This document shows, piece by piece, positions 56,308-64,000 of a stretch of 64,000 nt of DNA (the first letter of the stretch is position 1; every line of letters starts with the position of its first letter). Origin of the DNA: Rhizobium sp. FY34 (GTDB taxonomy: Bacteria > Pseudomonadota > Alphaproteobacteria > Rhizobiales > Rhizobiaceae). Below the pieces are notes generated by a model. That model did not search any database and was not told the origin of the DNA. It saw only the letters and a list, made by a program, of their open reading frames with translations. Where the stretch lies: assembly GCF_005222845.1 (NCBI RefSeq), contig NZ_STFZ01000031.1:1-64000 (forward strand), written 5' to 3'. The position numbers and the translations under genes are program-made.

Positions 56308-57180
56308 ATGATCACGAATGTTGGAATTGTCGGAGCCGGACAGATGGGCTGCGGTATCGCGCATGTCTCGGCGCTCTCGGGCTACAAGGTCACGATCTAC
56401 GACCTTTCAAGCGAACGGATCGAAGCTGGCCTTGCCACGATCAATGGCAATCTCGCCCGCCAGGTCAGCAATGGCAAGATGACCGACGAGGAACGCCGGG
56501 TCACCCTGTCGCGAATTTCCGGCACTGTCGATATTCACGATCTGGCACCAATGGATCTGGTGATCGAGGCCGCCACAGAGGATGAAAGCGTCAAGCGCAA
56601 GATCTTTGGGCAGATCTGCCCGGTCCTGAAGCCCGAGGCGCTGCTGGCGACAAACACATCCTCGCTCTCCATCACGCGGCTGGCCGCCTCCACCGACCGG
56701 CCGGAACAGTTCATGGGCATTCATTTCATGAACCCGGTGCCGGTGATGAAGCTTGTGGAACTGGTGCGCGGCATCGCGACCGGCGAACAGACCTTCAAGA
56801 CCGCGAGAGAATTCGTCGCCTCGCTCGACAAGACCGTCACGGTTGCCGAGGATTTCCCCGCCTTCATCGTCAACCGCATTCTCCTGCCGATGATCAACGA
56901 GGCGATCTATACGCTTTATGAAGGCGTTGGATCCGTGGAAGCCATCGATACGGCCATGAAGCTTGGTGCCAACCATCCAATGGGACCGCTGCAACTGGCC
57001 GATTTCATCGGTCTCGACACCTGTCTGTCGATCATGCAGGTGCTGCATGACGGATTGGCTGACAGCAAATATCGCCCCTGCCCGCTTCTTGTGAAATATG
57101 TCGAGGCTGGCTGGCTGGGACGCAAATCCGGCCGCGGCTTTTATGATTATCGCGGCGACGTGCCGGTGCCGACGCGCTGA
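56308..57180 (+). CDS. 3-hydroxybutyryl-CoA dehydrogenase
   Basis: This enzyme oxidises 3-hydroxybutyryl-CoA to acetoacetyl-CoA or works in reverse for butyrate or polyhydroxybutyrate metabolism. The 290-residue protein has the NAD motif VGAGQMGCGIAHV near residue 6, the catalytic HFMNPVPVMKLVE region near 140-152, and DFPAFIVNRILLP near 185. It lies beyond the chemoreceptor gene from etfBA; these genes often lie together in rhizobia. GGGG lies a few bases ahead of the ATG. Confidence 0.93.
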   Translation: MITNVGIVGAGQMGCGIAHVSALSGYKVTIYDLSSERIEAGLATINGNLARQVSNGKMTDEERRVTLSRISGTVDIHDLAPMDLVIEAATEDESVKRKIFGQICPVLKPEALLATNTSSLSITRLAASTDRPEQFMGIHFMNPVPVMKLVELVRGIATGEQTFKTAREFVASLDKTVTVAEDFPAFIVNRILLPMINEAIYTLYEGVGSVEAIDTAMKLGANHPMGPLQLADFIGLDTCLSIMQVLHDGLADSKYRPCPLLVKYVEAGWLGRKSGRGFYDYRGDVPVPTR

Positions 57181-57205
57181 GCGCGCCGGTCGGTTTTTCG
57201 GTAGA

Positions 57206-57865
57206 TCAAAGTGACGAGACCTTGTCCACCAAGGTCTTTGCCTGCGGGCTGTCCCACTTGGCCGGCCCATTCATCGAACCGATCAGGCAGCCCTGCCTGT
57301 TCAGCACCAGCGTGACCGGCAGGCCAAAGGCAAGCCCTTCCTTCTTCAGCGCGTTGAACACGCCCATGGAACTGTCGCGGTAATAGGCCAGATCATGGAC
57401 GCCGGTCTCGTCGAGGAAGGCCTTCGGCTTTTCGTCGCTGCCCGTATCGATGTTGATGGCCACGACTTCGAAACGATCGCTGCCCATTTGCGCCTGAAGC
57501 GCGTTGAGCGCCGGCATTTCCTCGCGGCACGGCACGCACCAGGTGGCCCAGAGATTGAGTAGCACGGTCTTGCCCTCGAAACTCGAGAGCGACAGGGCCT
57601 CACCCTGCGGCCCCTTGAAGGCGAGCGGCTGCAAGATGCGCGGCTTCTCGGTGCCGGTCAGGGCTGCAATATCGCCACTTGCCAGTTCCGACACGCTTTT
57701 GGCCTGGGCCACGGCACCCGTGCAGCGCACATCCGCCAGTTCCGCACCATTGCCAGACAGGGTCGGCTTCACGTATACCGCCACGGCGCCGGCAACGACA
57801 CCCAGGACGGCGGCAATCAGGATCAGGCGGACGGACGGCAGACCCATGGGTCTCTTGTTCGGCAT
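57206..57865 (-). CDS. TlpA-like thiol:disulfide oxidoreductase
   Basis: The 219-residue protein has one N-terminal membrane anchor ([19 protein letters not shown], residues 13-31) and a periplasmic thioredoxin fold. The active site is [15 protein letters not shown] with CVPC near residue 107. TlpA proteins reduce apo-cytochrome oxidase copper sites or cytochrome c maturation partners. The start at 57865 lies 24 bases from divergent argH, and a longer in-frame extension into argH is rejected. The protein is divergently arranged with argH in other rhizobia as well. Confidence 0.9.
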   Translation of the reverse strand: MPNKRPMGLPSVRLILIAAVLGVVAGAVAVYVKPTLSGNGAELADVRCTGAVAQAKSVSELASGDIAALTGTEKPRILQPLAFKGPQGEALSLSSFEGKTVLLNLWATWCVPCREEMPALNALQAQMGSDRFEVVAINIDTGSDEKPKAFLDETGVHDLAYYRDSSMGVFNALKKEGLAFGLPVTLVLNRQGCLIGSMNGPAKWDSPQAKTLVDKVSSL

Positions 57866-57889
57866 TTTGAACTCCAGGACGGATATATC

Positions 57890-59293
57890 ATGGCTGACGG
57901 CACGAAGGATCAAGGTTCCTCCAACCAGATGTGGGGTGGGCGCTTTGCCTCGGGACCGGACGCCATCATGGAGGAGATAAACGCCTCCATCGGCTTCGAC
58001 AAGAAGCTCTACGCCCAGGATATCCGCGGTTCGATCGCACACGCCACCATGCTGGCGAAACAGGGCATTATTTCCGTCGAAGATAAAGACAAGATTGTCG
58101 ACGGACTCAACACGATCATGTCAGAGATCAAGGACGGCAAGTTCGAGTTCTCCCGCAAGCTTGAAGATATTCACATGAATATCGAGGCACGGCTGGCAAC
58201 GCTGATCGGCCCGGCAGCCGGGCGCCTGCACACGGCCCGTTCGCGCAACGATCAGGTGGCGCTCGATTTTCGCCTATGGGTGAAGGAAGAATTGGCCAAG
58301 ACCGAAGCCATGCTGAGCGACCTGATCGCCGCTCTTCTGGACAAGGCCGAGGAACATGCCGGCTCCGTCATGCCGGGCTTTACCCATCTGCAGACGGCAC
58401 AGCCCGTCACCTTCGGCCATCACTGCATGGCCTATGTGGAAATGTTCGGCCGTGACCGCGCCCGCGTGCGCCACGCCATCGACCACATGGACGAAAGCCC
58501 GATTGGTGCGGCAGCACTGGCCGGCACCGGCTTTGCCATCGACCGCCACATGACGGCACAGGCGCTTGGCTTTCGCGAACCCACCCGCAATTCGATCGAT
58601 ACCGTATCGGATCGCGATTTTGCGCTGGAATTCCTGTCGGTTGCCGCCATCTGCGCCGTGCATCTGTCGCGCTTTGCCGAAGAGATCGTCATCTGGTCGA
58701 CCCCGCAATTCGGCTTCATCCGCCTGTCGGATGCGTTTTCGACCGGCTCCTCCATCATGCCGCAGAAGAAGAATCCGGATGCCGCCGAGCTGGTGCGCGC
58801 CAAGACCGGTCGCATCAACGGCTCGCTGGTTGCGCTTCTGACCATAATGAAGGGTCTGCCGCTCGCCTATTCCAAGGACATGCAGGAAGACAAGGAACAG
58901 GTCTTCGACGCAGCCGAAAACCTGGAACTGGCCATTGCCGCCATGGCCGGCATGGTACGCGACATGACCGTGCGCACCGACCGCCTGCGCGCGGCCGCCG
59001 GCTCCGGCTATTCGACCGCCACCGACCTTGCCGACTGGCTGGTGCGCGAGGCGGGCCTTCCCTTCCGCGATGCCCATCATGTGACCGGACGCGCGGTGGC
59101 GATCGCTGAAGAGAAGGGCTGCGATCTCGCCAGCCTGACGCTCGAAGAGCTGCAATCGATCCACCCTGCCATTACCGCAAAGATCTTCGATGTGCTCTCC
59201 GTCGATGCCTCGGTTGCAAGCCGCACCAGCTTCGGCGGGACAGCTCCTGTGGAAGTGCGCAAGCAGATCGCCTGGTGGCGCGCCCGCAACTGA
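57890..59293 (+). CDS. argH: Argininosuccinate lyase
   Basis: ArgH splits argininosuccinate into arginine and fumarate, the last step of arginine synthesis. The 467-residue protein has the superfamily signature [11 protein letters not shown] near residue 285, and the conserved [16 protein letters not shown] near 113 and [16 protein letters not shown] near 163. AGGA lies nine bases before the ATG. It heads an argH-lptM-lysA plus-strand row. Confidence 0.97.
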   Translation: MADGTKDQGSSNQMWGGRFASGPDAIMEEINASIGFDKKLYAQDIRGSIAHATMLAKQGIISVEDKDKIVDGLNTIMSEIKDGKFEFSRKLEDIHMNIEARLATLIGPAAGRLHTARSRNDQVALDFRLWVKEELAKTEAMLSDLIAALLDKAEEHAGSVMPGFTHLQTAQPVTFGHHCMAYVEMFGRDRARVRHAIDHMDESPIGAAALAGTGFAIDRHMTAQALGFREPTRNSIDTVSDRDFALEFLSVAAICAVHLSRFAEEIVIWSTPQFGFIRLSDAFSTGSSIMPQKKNPDAAELVRAKTGRINGSLVALLTIMKGLPLAYSKDMQEDKEQVFDAAENLELAIAAMAGMVRDMTVRTDRLRAAAGSGYSTATDLADWLVREAGLPFRDAHHVTGRAVAIAEEKGCDLASLTLEELQSIHPAITAKIFDVLSVDASVASRTSFGGTAPVEVRKQIAWWRARN

Positions 59294-59305
59294 TAAACAC
59301 CAAGG

Positions 59306-59319
59306 CGTGATCGATCACG
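59306..59319. promoter_or_regulatory. 14-bp perfect palindrome between argH and lptM
   Basis: CGTGATCGATCACG is its own reverse complement. It is immediately followed by GAATTGACTG, which contains a TTGACT-like -35 box, so the palindrome could be an operator for an internal promoter of lptM-lysA. This is a by-eye suggestion only. Confidence 0.3.
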
Positions 59320-59391
59320 AGAATTGACTGCACAAGCGTGCCGAACTTCGCTATGGAACAGGCACGCCTCTATGCTGACAAAGGAATAGGA

Positions 59392-59586
59392 ATGTCGATC
59401 CTGCGCACTATCGCTCGCACCACGATCGTCCTCTGCATTGCAGGGATCGCTGTCACCGGCTGTGGCCGCAAGGGCGATCTCGACAAGCCGAGCACGCCTC
59501 TCGAACAGCAGAACCAGCGCAAGAGCGCTACCAAGAAACCTGAGCCGGTGGCCGAAAAGCCTTTCCTCCTCGATAAGCTTCTCTGA
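59392..59586 (+). CDS. lptM: LptM-like small lipoprotein
   Basis: The 64-residue protein has a lipoprotein signal with lipobox VTGC (Cys24) followed directly by GRKGDLDKP, the hallmark CGRKG of the LptM/YifL family. E. coli LptM helps assemble the LPS transporter LptD by promoting its disulfides. The tail is short and Lys/Pro-rich. AAGGAA precedes the ATG. It lies directly ahead of lysA, as in other rhizobia. Confidence 0.88.
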   Translation: MSILRTIARTTIVLCIAGIAVTGCGRKGDLDKPSTPLEQQNQRKSATKKPEPVAEKPFLLDKLL

Positions 59587-59600
59587 TCCGAGCACGCCCC

Positions 59601-60869
59601 GTGAACCATTTTCATTATATCGACGGCGTGCTGCACGCCGAAAACGTGCCCGTTCCCGATATTGCCAAGGCTGTCGGAACGCCCTTCTACGTCTATTCGA
59701 CGGCCACGCTGGAGCGCCATTACGCGGTATTCTCCAAGGCCTTTGCCGATGTGGATGCCATGGTCTGCTATGCCATGAAGGCCAATTCCAACCAGGCGGT
59801 TCTGAAAACGCTGGCAAAGCTGGGCGCCGGCGTCGATGTCGTGTCTGGCGGAGAACTGCACCGGGCGCTGGCCGCCGGCATTCCAGCCAGCCGCATCATG
59901 TTTTCCGGTGTCGGCAAGACGCCGGTTGAAATGGATCTGGCGCTGGACGCCGGCATCTATTGCTTCAACGTCGAATCCGAGCCCGAACTGGAAGTGCTGA
60001 ACATCCGCGCCCAGAAAAAGGGCAAGAAAGCGCATGTCTCCTTCCGCATCAATCCCGATGTCGATGCCGGCACGCATGCCAAGATCTCGACGGGCAAGAA
60101 GGAAAACAAGTTCGGCATTTCCTATGAGCGTGCCCGCGCAGTCTATTCCCATGCCGCCACCCTGCCCGGCATCCATGTCAGCGGCATCGACATGCATATC
60201 GGCAGCCAGATCACCGATCTGCAGCCCTTCGAGGATGCCTTCCGGCTGCTGCGCGAACTGGTGGAAAAGCTGCGCACCGATGGCCATGCGATCGAGCATG
60301 TGGATATCGGCGGCGGCCTTGGCATTCCCTACCGCGAAGACAACAGCCCGCCGCCTTTGCCGGATGCCTATGCCGAAACCGTCAAGGCGCAGCTGAAGAG
60401 CCTGAATTGCAGGATCGTCACCGAACCCGGCCGCCTCATCGTCGGCAATGCCGGCATTCTCGTCACCGAAGTCCTCTATGTGAAGGATACGGATGAAAAG
60501 ACCTTCGTCATCGTCGATGGCGCGATGAACGACCTTATCCGCCCGACGCTCTATGAAGCCTATCACGGCATCCGCCCGGTGGTAGTGCCGGCAGAGGATA
60601 CGCCGCATATCAAGGCAGATGTCGTCGGCCCGGTCTGCGAGACGGGCGATTACCTGGCGCTTGACCGTGACATGGCGGTCCCGCAGCCCGGCGATCTGTT
60701 TGCGATCGGCTCCGCCGGTGCCTATGGCGCCGTGCAGGCCGGCACGTACAATTCGCGGCTGCTGGTGCCGGAAGTGCTGGTCAAGGACGGCCAGTTCCAT
60801 GTCATCCGCCCGCGCGGCACCTATGAGGACCTGATCGGCCTCGATTCCGTCCCAGACTGGCTCGGCTGA
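59601..60869 (+). CDS. lysA: Diaminopimelate decarboxylase
   Basis: LysA makes L-lysine from meso-diaminopimelate using PLP. The 422-residue protein has the PLP Lys in CYAMKANSNQAV near residue 57, HIGSQITDLQPF near 201, the glycine loop DIGGGLGIPY near 235, EPGRLIVGNAG near 275, and the second-subunit Cys in GPVCETGDYLA near 345. It starts with GTG, 14 bases after lptM. Lysine pathway gene lysC is also in the window but distant. Confidence 0.96.
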   Translation: MNHFHYIDGVLHAENVPVPDIAKAVGTPFYVYSTATLERHYAVFSKAFADVDAMVCYAMKANSNQAVLKTLAKLGAGVDVVSGGELHRALAAGIPASRIMFSGVGKTPVEMDLALDAGIYCFNVESEPELEVLNIRAQKKGKKAHVSFRINPDVDAGTHAKISTGKKENKFGISYERARAVYSHAATLPGIHVSGIDMHIGSQITDLQPFEDAFRLLRELVEKLRTDGHAIEHVDIGGGLGIPYREDNSPPPLPDAYAETVKAQLKSLNCRIVTEPGRLIVGNAGILVTEVLYVKDTDEKTFVIVDGAMNDLIRPTLYEAYHGIRPVVVPAEDTPHIKADVVGPVCETGDYLALDRDMAVPQPGDLFAIGSAGAYGAVQAGTYNSRLLVPEVLVKDGQFHVIRPRGTYEDLIGLDSVPDWLG

Positions 60870-61032
60870 GACAGCCAAATCCGTTCACATTTCAGCGAAG
60901 CCGCAAGAAAGCGGGGGCATTTCGTGAGGATGCCCTCGTCTTCGCCACAAACGCTGGTATCCTGTTTAAGGCGGGTTCGCGCGAAGCGGTGCCCGACGCC
61001 GGTTGACGCCGCCACCATAGGAGACGGACCGC

Positions 61033-63690
61033 ATGAGCCTTGGCCCCAAGGGCGCCTTCATCGCCCATCCGCTTTTGGCGCGTCGCGTCGCGCTGAAACG
61101 GTCGATGGCGCGTTTCGTATTGTTCTGCGAAAAGCTGGCCCCCTTGATGCTGGTGCCGATGGGCATTCTGGCGCTGTTCCTGGCCACTGCCTGGTTCGGC
61201 CTGTTTCGCCAGATGCCGGACCTCATGCGCTGGCTGGCGCTCGGCCTGTTCATCTTCGCCTTCCTGTCCAGCCTTTTGCCCGTTTCGCGCCTGCGCTGGC
61301 CGGCCGTTGCCGAGGCAGACAGGCTGCTGGAGGAGCGCAATCATCTGCCCCATCAGCCGGTGGCCGTGCAGGAAGACGCACCGGCCCTCGACACGCCCTT
61401 TGCCCGCGCGCTGTGGAAGGAACACCAGCTCCGCATGGCGCAGCGGATCGCCGGCCTCGATGCCGGCCTGCCGCAGCCCGACATTGCCCGGCATGACAGG
61501 TTTGCCCTGCGCGCCATACCCGCCCTGCTGCTGGTTGCCGCCTTCGGCTATTCCTATTCCAATGGTGGCGGCAGCACGCTTGATGTTTTTCAGCCGACCC
61601 CGCCCGCCGCCAGCATCGATCCGGACCTGCGTATCGATGCCTGGCTGACCCCGCCCGCCTATACGGCTGGGGCTCCCGTATTTCTCACCGGCCGCGAAGC
61701 GCCGGTCATCGGCCATGTGCAAATCCCGCAAAATTCCGAGCTGACGGTGCGCGTGACGGGTGGCGAGGGCGGAGAGACGGTCCATTTCGCGCCCATGGAA
61801 GGCGGCATTCCCCGCAACCTGCCGCCGATCGAGACAAAGCCGCCACAGACGCAAACCACACAGGCCGCAGCGCCCAGAATAGCGGGCCGGCCGCTTGCCC
61901 CGCGCACCTATACGATGAAGGTCACCGAAAGCGGTGACCTCAGCGTCAATGGCCAGCAATGGCTGTTTGATGTGATTGCCGATCGCGTGCCGGAAATCGC
62001 CTTCGACAAGCAGCCACGCCGCAGCGTCAACGGCGCGCTGGAAATCGGCTTTACTGGTCGCGACGATTACGGCATCCAGCGGGCCTTTGCGCTGATCGAG
62101 CCGGCAGAGCCGCAGGCGGCAAACGCCCGGTCGCTCTATCCGCTGCCCGAATATCGCCTCGACCTGCCGCGCAATAGCACGCGCGAAGTCAAGGGCCTGA
62201 CCAGCCGCAACCTGAGCGAACATCCGCTGGCCGGAAAGCGCGTGCGCATTACGCTGGTCGCCATTGACGGTGCAGGCCAGGAGGGTCGCAGCCCGCCCGT
62301 CGAGATGGTTCTGCCAGGGCGCCGCTTCGTCGAGCCACTGGCCGCCGCCGTTGCCGAACAACGCCAGGTCTTTGCGCTCGATACGCGTCAGATGCCCCGC
62401 GCCATTGCTCTCAACGAAGTGCTGGCGCTTCGCCCGGATGAGACGATCCCGAATTTGAGCCACTATCTGCTCATCCGCTCGGCGCTGGCCCGCATGAAGC
62501 TCGCCTATAATGACGAGCTTTTGAAGAACACGGCCGATTACCTCTGGGAAATTGCGCTCGGCATCGAAGATGGCGATCTGACGGCCGCCGAACGCCGCCT
62601 GCGCGATGCGCAGCAGGCGCTGTCCAAGGCGCTGGAAAACGGGGCAACGGACCAGGAAATCGCCCGGCTGATGAAGGAACTGCGCGAAGCAATGCAGAGT
62701 TTCATGTCCGAGCTTGCCCAGCGCATGCAGAACATGCCGCAAACGCCTCAGCAGAACATGCAGAGCCAGAATGTGCTGCGCCAGCGCGATCTGCAAAACA
62801 TGATGGACCAGATCGAGAACCTGGCTCGCTCCGGCAATCGCGACGCCGCCCAGCAGATGCTGTCGCAACTTCAGCACATGATGAACAACCTGCAGGCCGG
62901 CAGGCCGCAACGCCAGCAACAGGGCCAGCAGCAGAACAGCCAGATGCGCCAGCAGATCGACAAGCTTGGCGAGCTGATGCAGGAACAACAGCGTCTGATG
63001 GACCAGACCTTTCAGCTAAACCAGGCACTGCGCGACCGCATGCAGCGCGGCAATCCCAACCAGCAGGGCCAGCAGCAACCCGGCCAGCAGCAGCAGGGTC
63101 AACAAGGGCAACGAGGCGAGCAGCAGACGGACCAGATGACTGCCGAGCAGCTGCGCGAAGCACTGAAGAACCTGCGTGCCCAGCAGGAAGGGCTTGGCAA
63201 AAAGCTGAAGGAATTGCAGGAGGGACTGAAGGGACTTGGCATGGATCCCGGCAAGGGATTTGGCGAGGCCGAACGCGAGATGGGCAATGCTGGCGAGGCG
63301 CTTGGCGAAGGACAGGGCGATCAGGCTGTCGAGGGACAGAGCAATGCGCTCAATGCGCTGCGCCAGGGCGCCCAGAGCATGATGCAGCAGATGATGCAGG
63401 CCATGCAGCAGGGCCAGGGAGAAGGTCAGGGTGAAGGCGAAGGCATGGCCTCGCAGGGTGGGCAGAATGGTCGCGACCCGCTTGGCCGGCGACCACCCGA
63501 CAAAGACAATGACGGTGATCAGACCGGTGGCGGACCGAAGGTGCCCAATCAAATCGACACCCAGCAGGCCCGCGAAATCCTGGAAACGATACGCGAGAAA
63601 CTCGGAAATTCTATCCGCGAAAGACTCGGCAATTCACTGTCGAGCGAGGAAGAGCGGCGCTACCTGGAGCGCCTCCTCGATATGCGCTGA
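61033..63690 (+). CDS. TIGR02302/DUF4175 family membrane protein
   Basis: This 885-residue protein belongs to a family found in alphaproteobacteria, without known function. There are three membrane segments near residues 35-55, 63-82 and 158-175. A periplasmic part follows with an Ig-like pattern (about 210-450). The C-terminal third is a long Gln-, Met- and Gly-rich coiled region (QMLSQLQHMMNNLQAG, then QGQQQ runs, then GEGQGEGEG) and a conserved end (REILETIREKLGNSIRERL, EEERRYLERLL). It is separated by 163 bases from lysA and has 12 bases to the convergent receiver gene. Confidence 0.9.
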   Translation: MSLGPKGAFIAHPLLARRVALKRSMARFVLFCEKLAPLMLVPMGILALFLATAWFGLFRQMPDLMRWLALGLFIFAFLSSLLPVSRLRWPAVAEADRLLEERNHLPHQPVAVQEDAPALDTPFARALWKEHQLRMAQRIAGLDAGLPQPDIARHDRFALRAIPALLLVAAFGYSYSNGGGSTLDVFQPTPPAASIDPDLRIDAWLTPPAYTAGAPVFLTGREAPVIGHVQIPQNSELTVRVTGGEGGETVHFAPMEGGIPRNLPPIETKPPQTQTTQAAAPRIAGRPLAPRTYTMKVTESGDLSVNGQQWLFDVIADRVPEIAFDKQPRRSVNGALEIGFTGRDDYGIQRAFALIEPAEPQAANARSLYPLPEYRLDLPRNSTREVKGLTSRNLSEHPLAGKRVRITLVAIDGAGQEGRSPPVEMVLPGRRFVEPLAAAVAEQRQVFALDTRQMPRAIALNEVLALRPDETIPNLSHYLLIRSALARMKLAYNDELLKNTADYLWEIALGIEDGDLTAAERRLRDAQQALSKALENGATDQEIARLMKELREAMQSFMSELAQRMQNMPQTPQQNMQSQNVLRQRDLQNMMDQIENLARSGNRDAAQQMLSQLQHMMNNLQAGRPQRQQQGQQQNSQMRQQIDKLGELMQEQQRLMDQTFQLNQALRDRMQRGNPNQQGQQQPGQQQQGQQGQRGEQQTDQMTAEQLREALKNLRAQQEGLGKKLKELQEGLKGLGMDPGKGFGEAEREMGNAGEALGEGQGDQAVEGQSNALNALRQGAQSMMQQMMQAMQQGQGEGQGEGEGMASQGGQNGRDPLGRRPPDKDNDGDQTGGGPKVPNQIDTQQAREILETIREKLGNSIRERLGNSLSSEEERRYLERLLDMR

Positions 63691-63702
63691 CGCGTCTAAA
63701 AC

Positions 63703-64000
63703 TCAGGCAGCGCGCGGCGCCGTCGCCAGCGCGTGTGCCACCGCGCGCCGGATATCCGGCAGCGCGAAGGGCTTGTCCACAACGTCGATAACCTTGGCCA
63801 TCAGGTCATCGGCACGCTCGCGCTGCTCGGCATAGCCGGTCATCAACAGGATCTTCAGAGCCGGAAACTGCGCCGAGGCGCGATGGGCAAGCTCGATGCC
63901 GTCCATCACCGGCATGCGGATATCCGAGAGAAGAAGGTCAAAGGAGGTTTCCTCCAGAAGCTGCAGGCCTTCGGCGCCATCGGCTGCCTCATGGGTTTCA
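63703..64000 (-). CDS. cpdR: CpdR-like single-domain response regulator, truncated at window edge
   Basis: Only the C-terminal 98 residues are inside the window; the N-terminus lies beyond 64000. The receiver core shows the phosphoacceptor Asp in FDLLLSDIRMPVMDG, the switch region ILLMTGYAEQRERADDL, and the Lys in VVDKPFALPDIRRAV. The TGYAEQRERA string and lack of output domain point to CpdR, which controls ClpXP-dependent proteolysis in the alphaproteobacterial cell cycle. A generic receiver cannot be excluded from the partial sequence. Confidence 0.75.
   Translation of the reverse strand, partial: ETHEAADGAEGLQLLEETSFDLLLSDIRMPVMDGIELAHRASAQFPALKILLMTGYAEQRERADDLMAKVIDVVDKPFALPDIRRAVAHALATAPRAA

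Noticed and set aside
60892-62988. 698-codon minus-strand frame opposite the TIGR02302 gene
   Set aside because: A shadow of a certain gene with no start signal or known domain; His/Leu-rich composition is typical of antisense frames.
62880-63430. Repeated CAGCAGGGCCAG-like units that could be taken for a repeat array
   Set aside because: They encode the Gln/Gly-rich stretch of the TIGR02302 protein in frame; there are no uniform spacers, so no CRISPR.

Overview
The window is a piece of chromosome from an alphaproteobacterium of the order Rhizobiales, most likely family Rhizobiaceae (Rhizobium/Agrobacterium/Allorhizobium group). This is inferred from the gene order (lysC-ptsP-prfA-prmC-DUF4167-clpB; Nudix-GNAT-argJ-ppiC facing secA; argH-lptM-lysA-TIGR02302), a GC-rich coding style and characteristic families (DUF4167, DUF1178, a BTLCP peptidase, a CpdR-like receiver). 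No insertion sequence, phage gene, CRISPR array or rRNA was seen. There is one tRNA, Leu(CAA).

Layout. 0.4-2.4 kb: an M23 peptidoglycan peptidase. 2.5-13.2 kb: minus-strand housekeeping block with clpB, a DUF4167 protein, prmC, prfA, ptsP (nitrogen PTS), lysC and an SH3-domain secreted protein. 13.4-21.6 kb: ubiG, then minus-strand runs (comF-grxC-nitrilase-DUF1178; orphan Flp pilin and a membrane protein; Nudix-GNAT-argJ-ppiC). 21.8-24.6 kb: secA.

24.7-43.7 kb is the accessory heart of the window: a surface-polysaccharide locus. The plus-strand half holds a Wzx-type flippase, a CelD-like acyltransferase, an initiating sugar-phosphate transferase, four short genes of mostly unknown function, a GT4 glycosyltransferase fused to a helical toroid-like domain, and a GH130-family protein. 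The minus-strand half holds an O-antigen ligase/polymerase-like protein, a Wza-like export lipoprotein, an Ala/Gly/Thr-rich secreted protein, a Wzc-like tyrosine autokinase and an unknown anchored protein. Between them lie a receiver protein, a decayed-looking histidine kinase and a PPP-family phosphatase. Together this resembles a Wzx/Wzy-type export system with only one glycosyltransferase, so other sugar transferases must be encoded elsewhere. Two tiny related membrane proteins are encoded antisense to the flow of this locus.

44-64 kb returns to core metabolism: a BTLCP peptidase, tRNA-Leu, dsbB-like, an HNH endonuclease, an AlkA-type glycosylase, gluQ, a YihY-family membrane protein, an SDR, a cobalamin adenosyltransferase, a rhomboid protease gene interrupted by an in-frame TGA, etfBA, a chemoreceptor ending in a CheR-tether pentapeptide, 3-hydroxybutyryl-CoA dehydrogenase, a TlpA-like thioredoxin, argH, lptM, lysA, a TIGR02302/DUF4175 membrane protein and a truncated CpdR-like receiver at the right edge.

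The observations most worth a second look are the GT4-toroid/GH130 pair with its small-gene leader, the paired micro-membrane proteins, the rhomboid nonsense codon, the degenerate kinase, and the low-complexity secreted protein between the Wza and Wzc homologues. All family calls come from reading motifs by eye; no database search was run.
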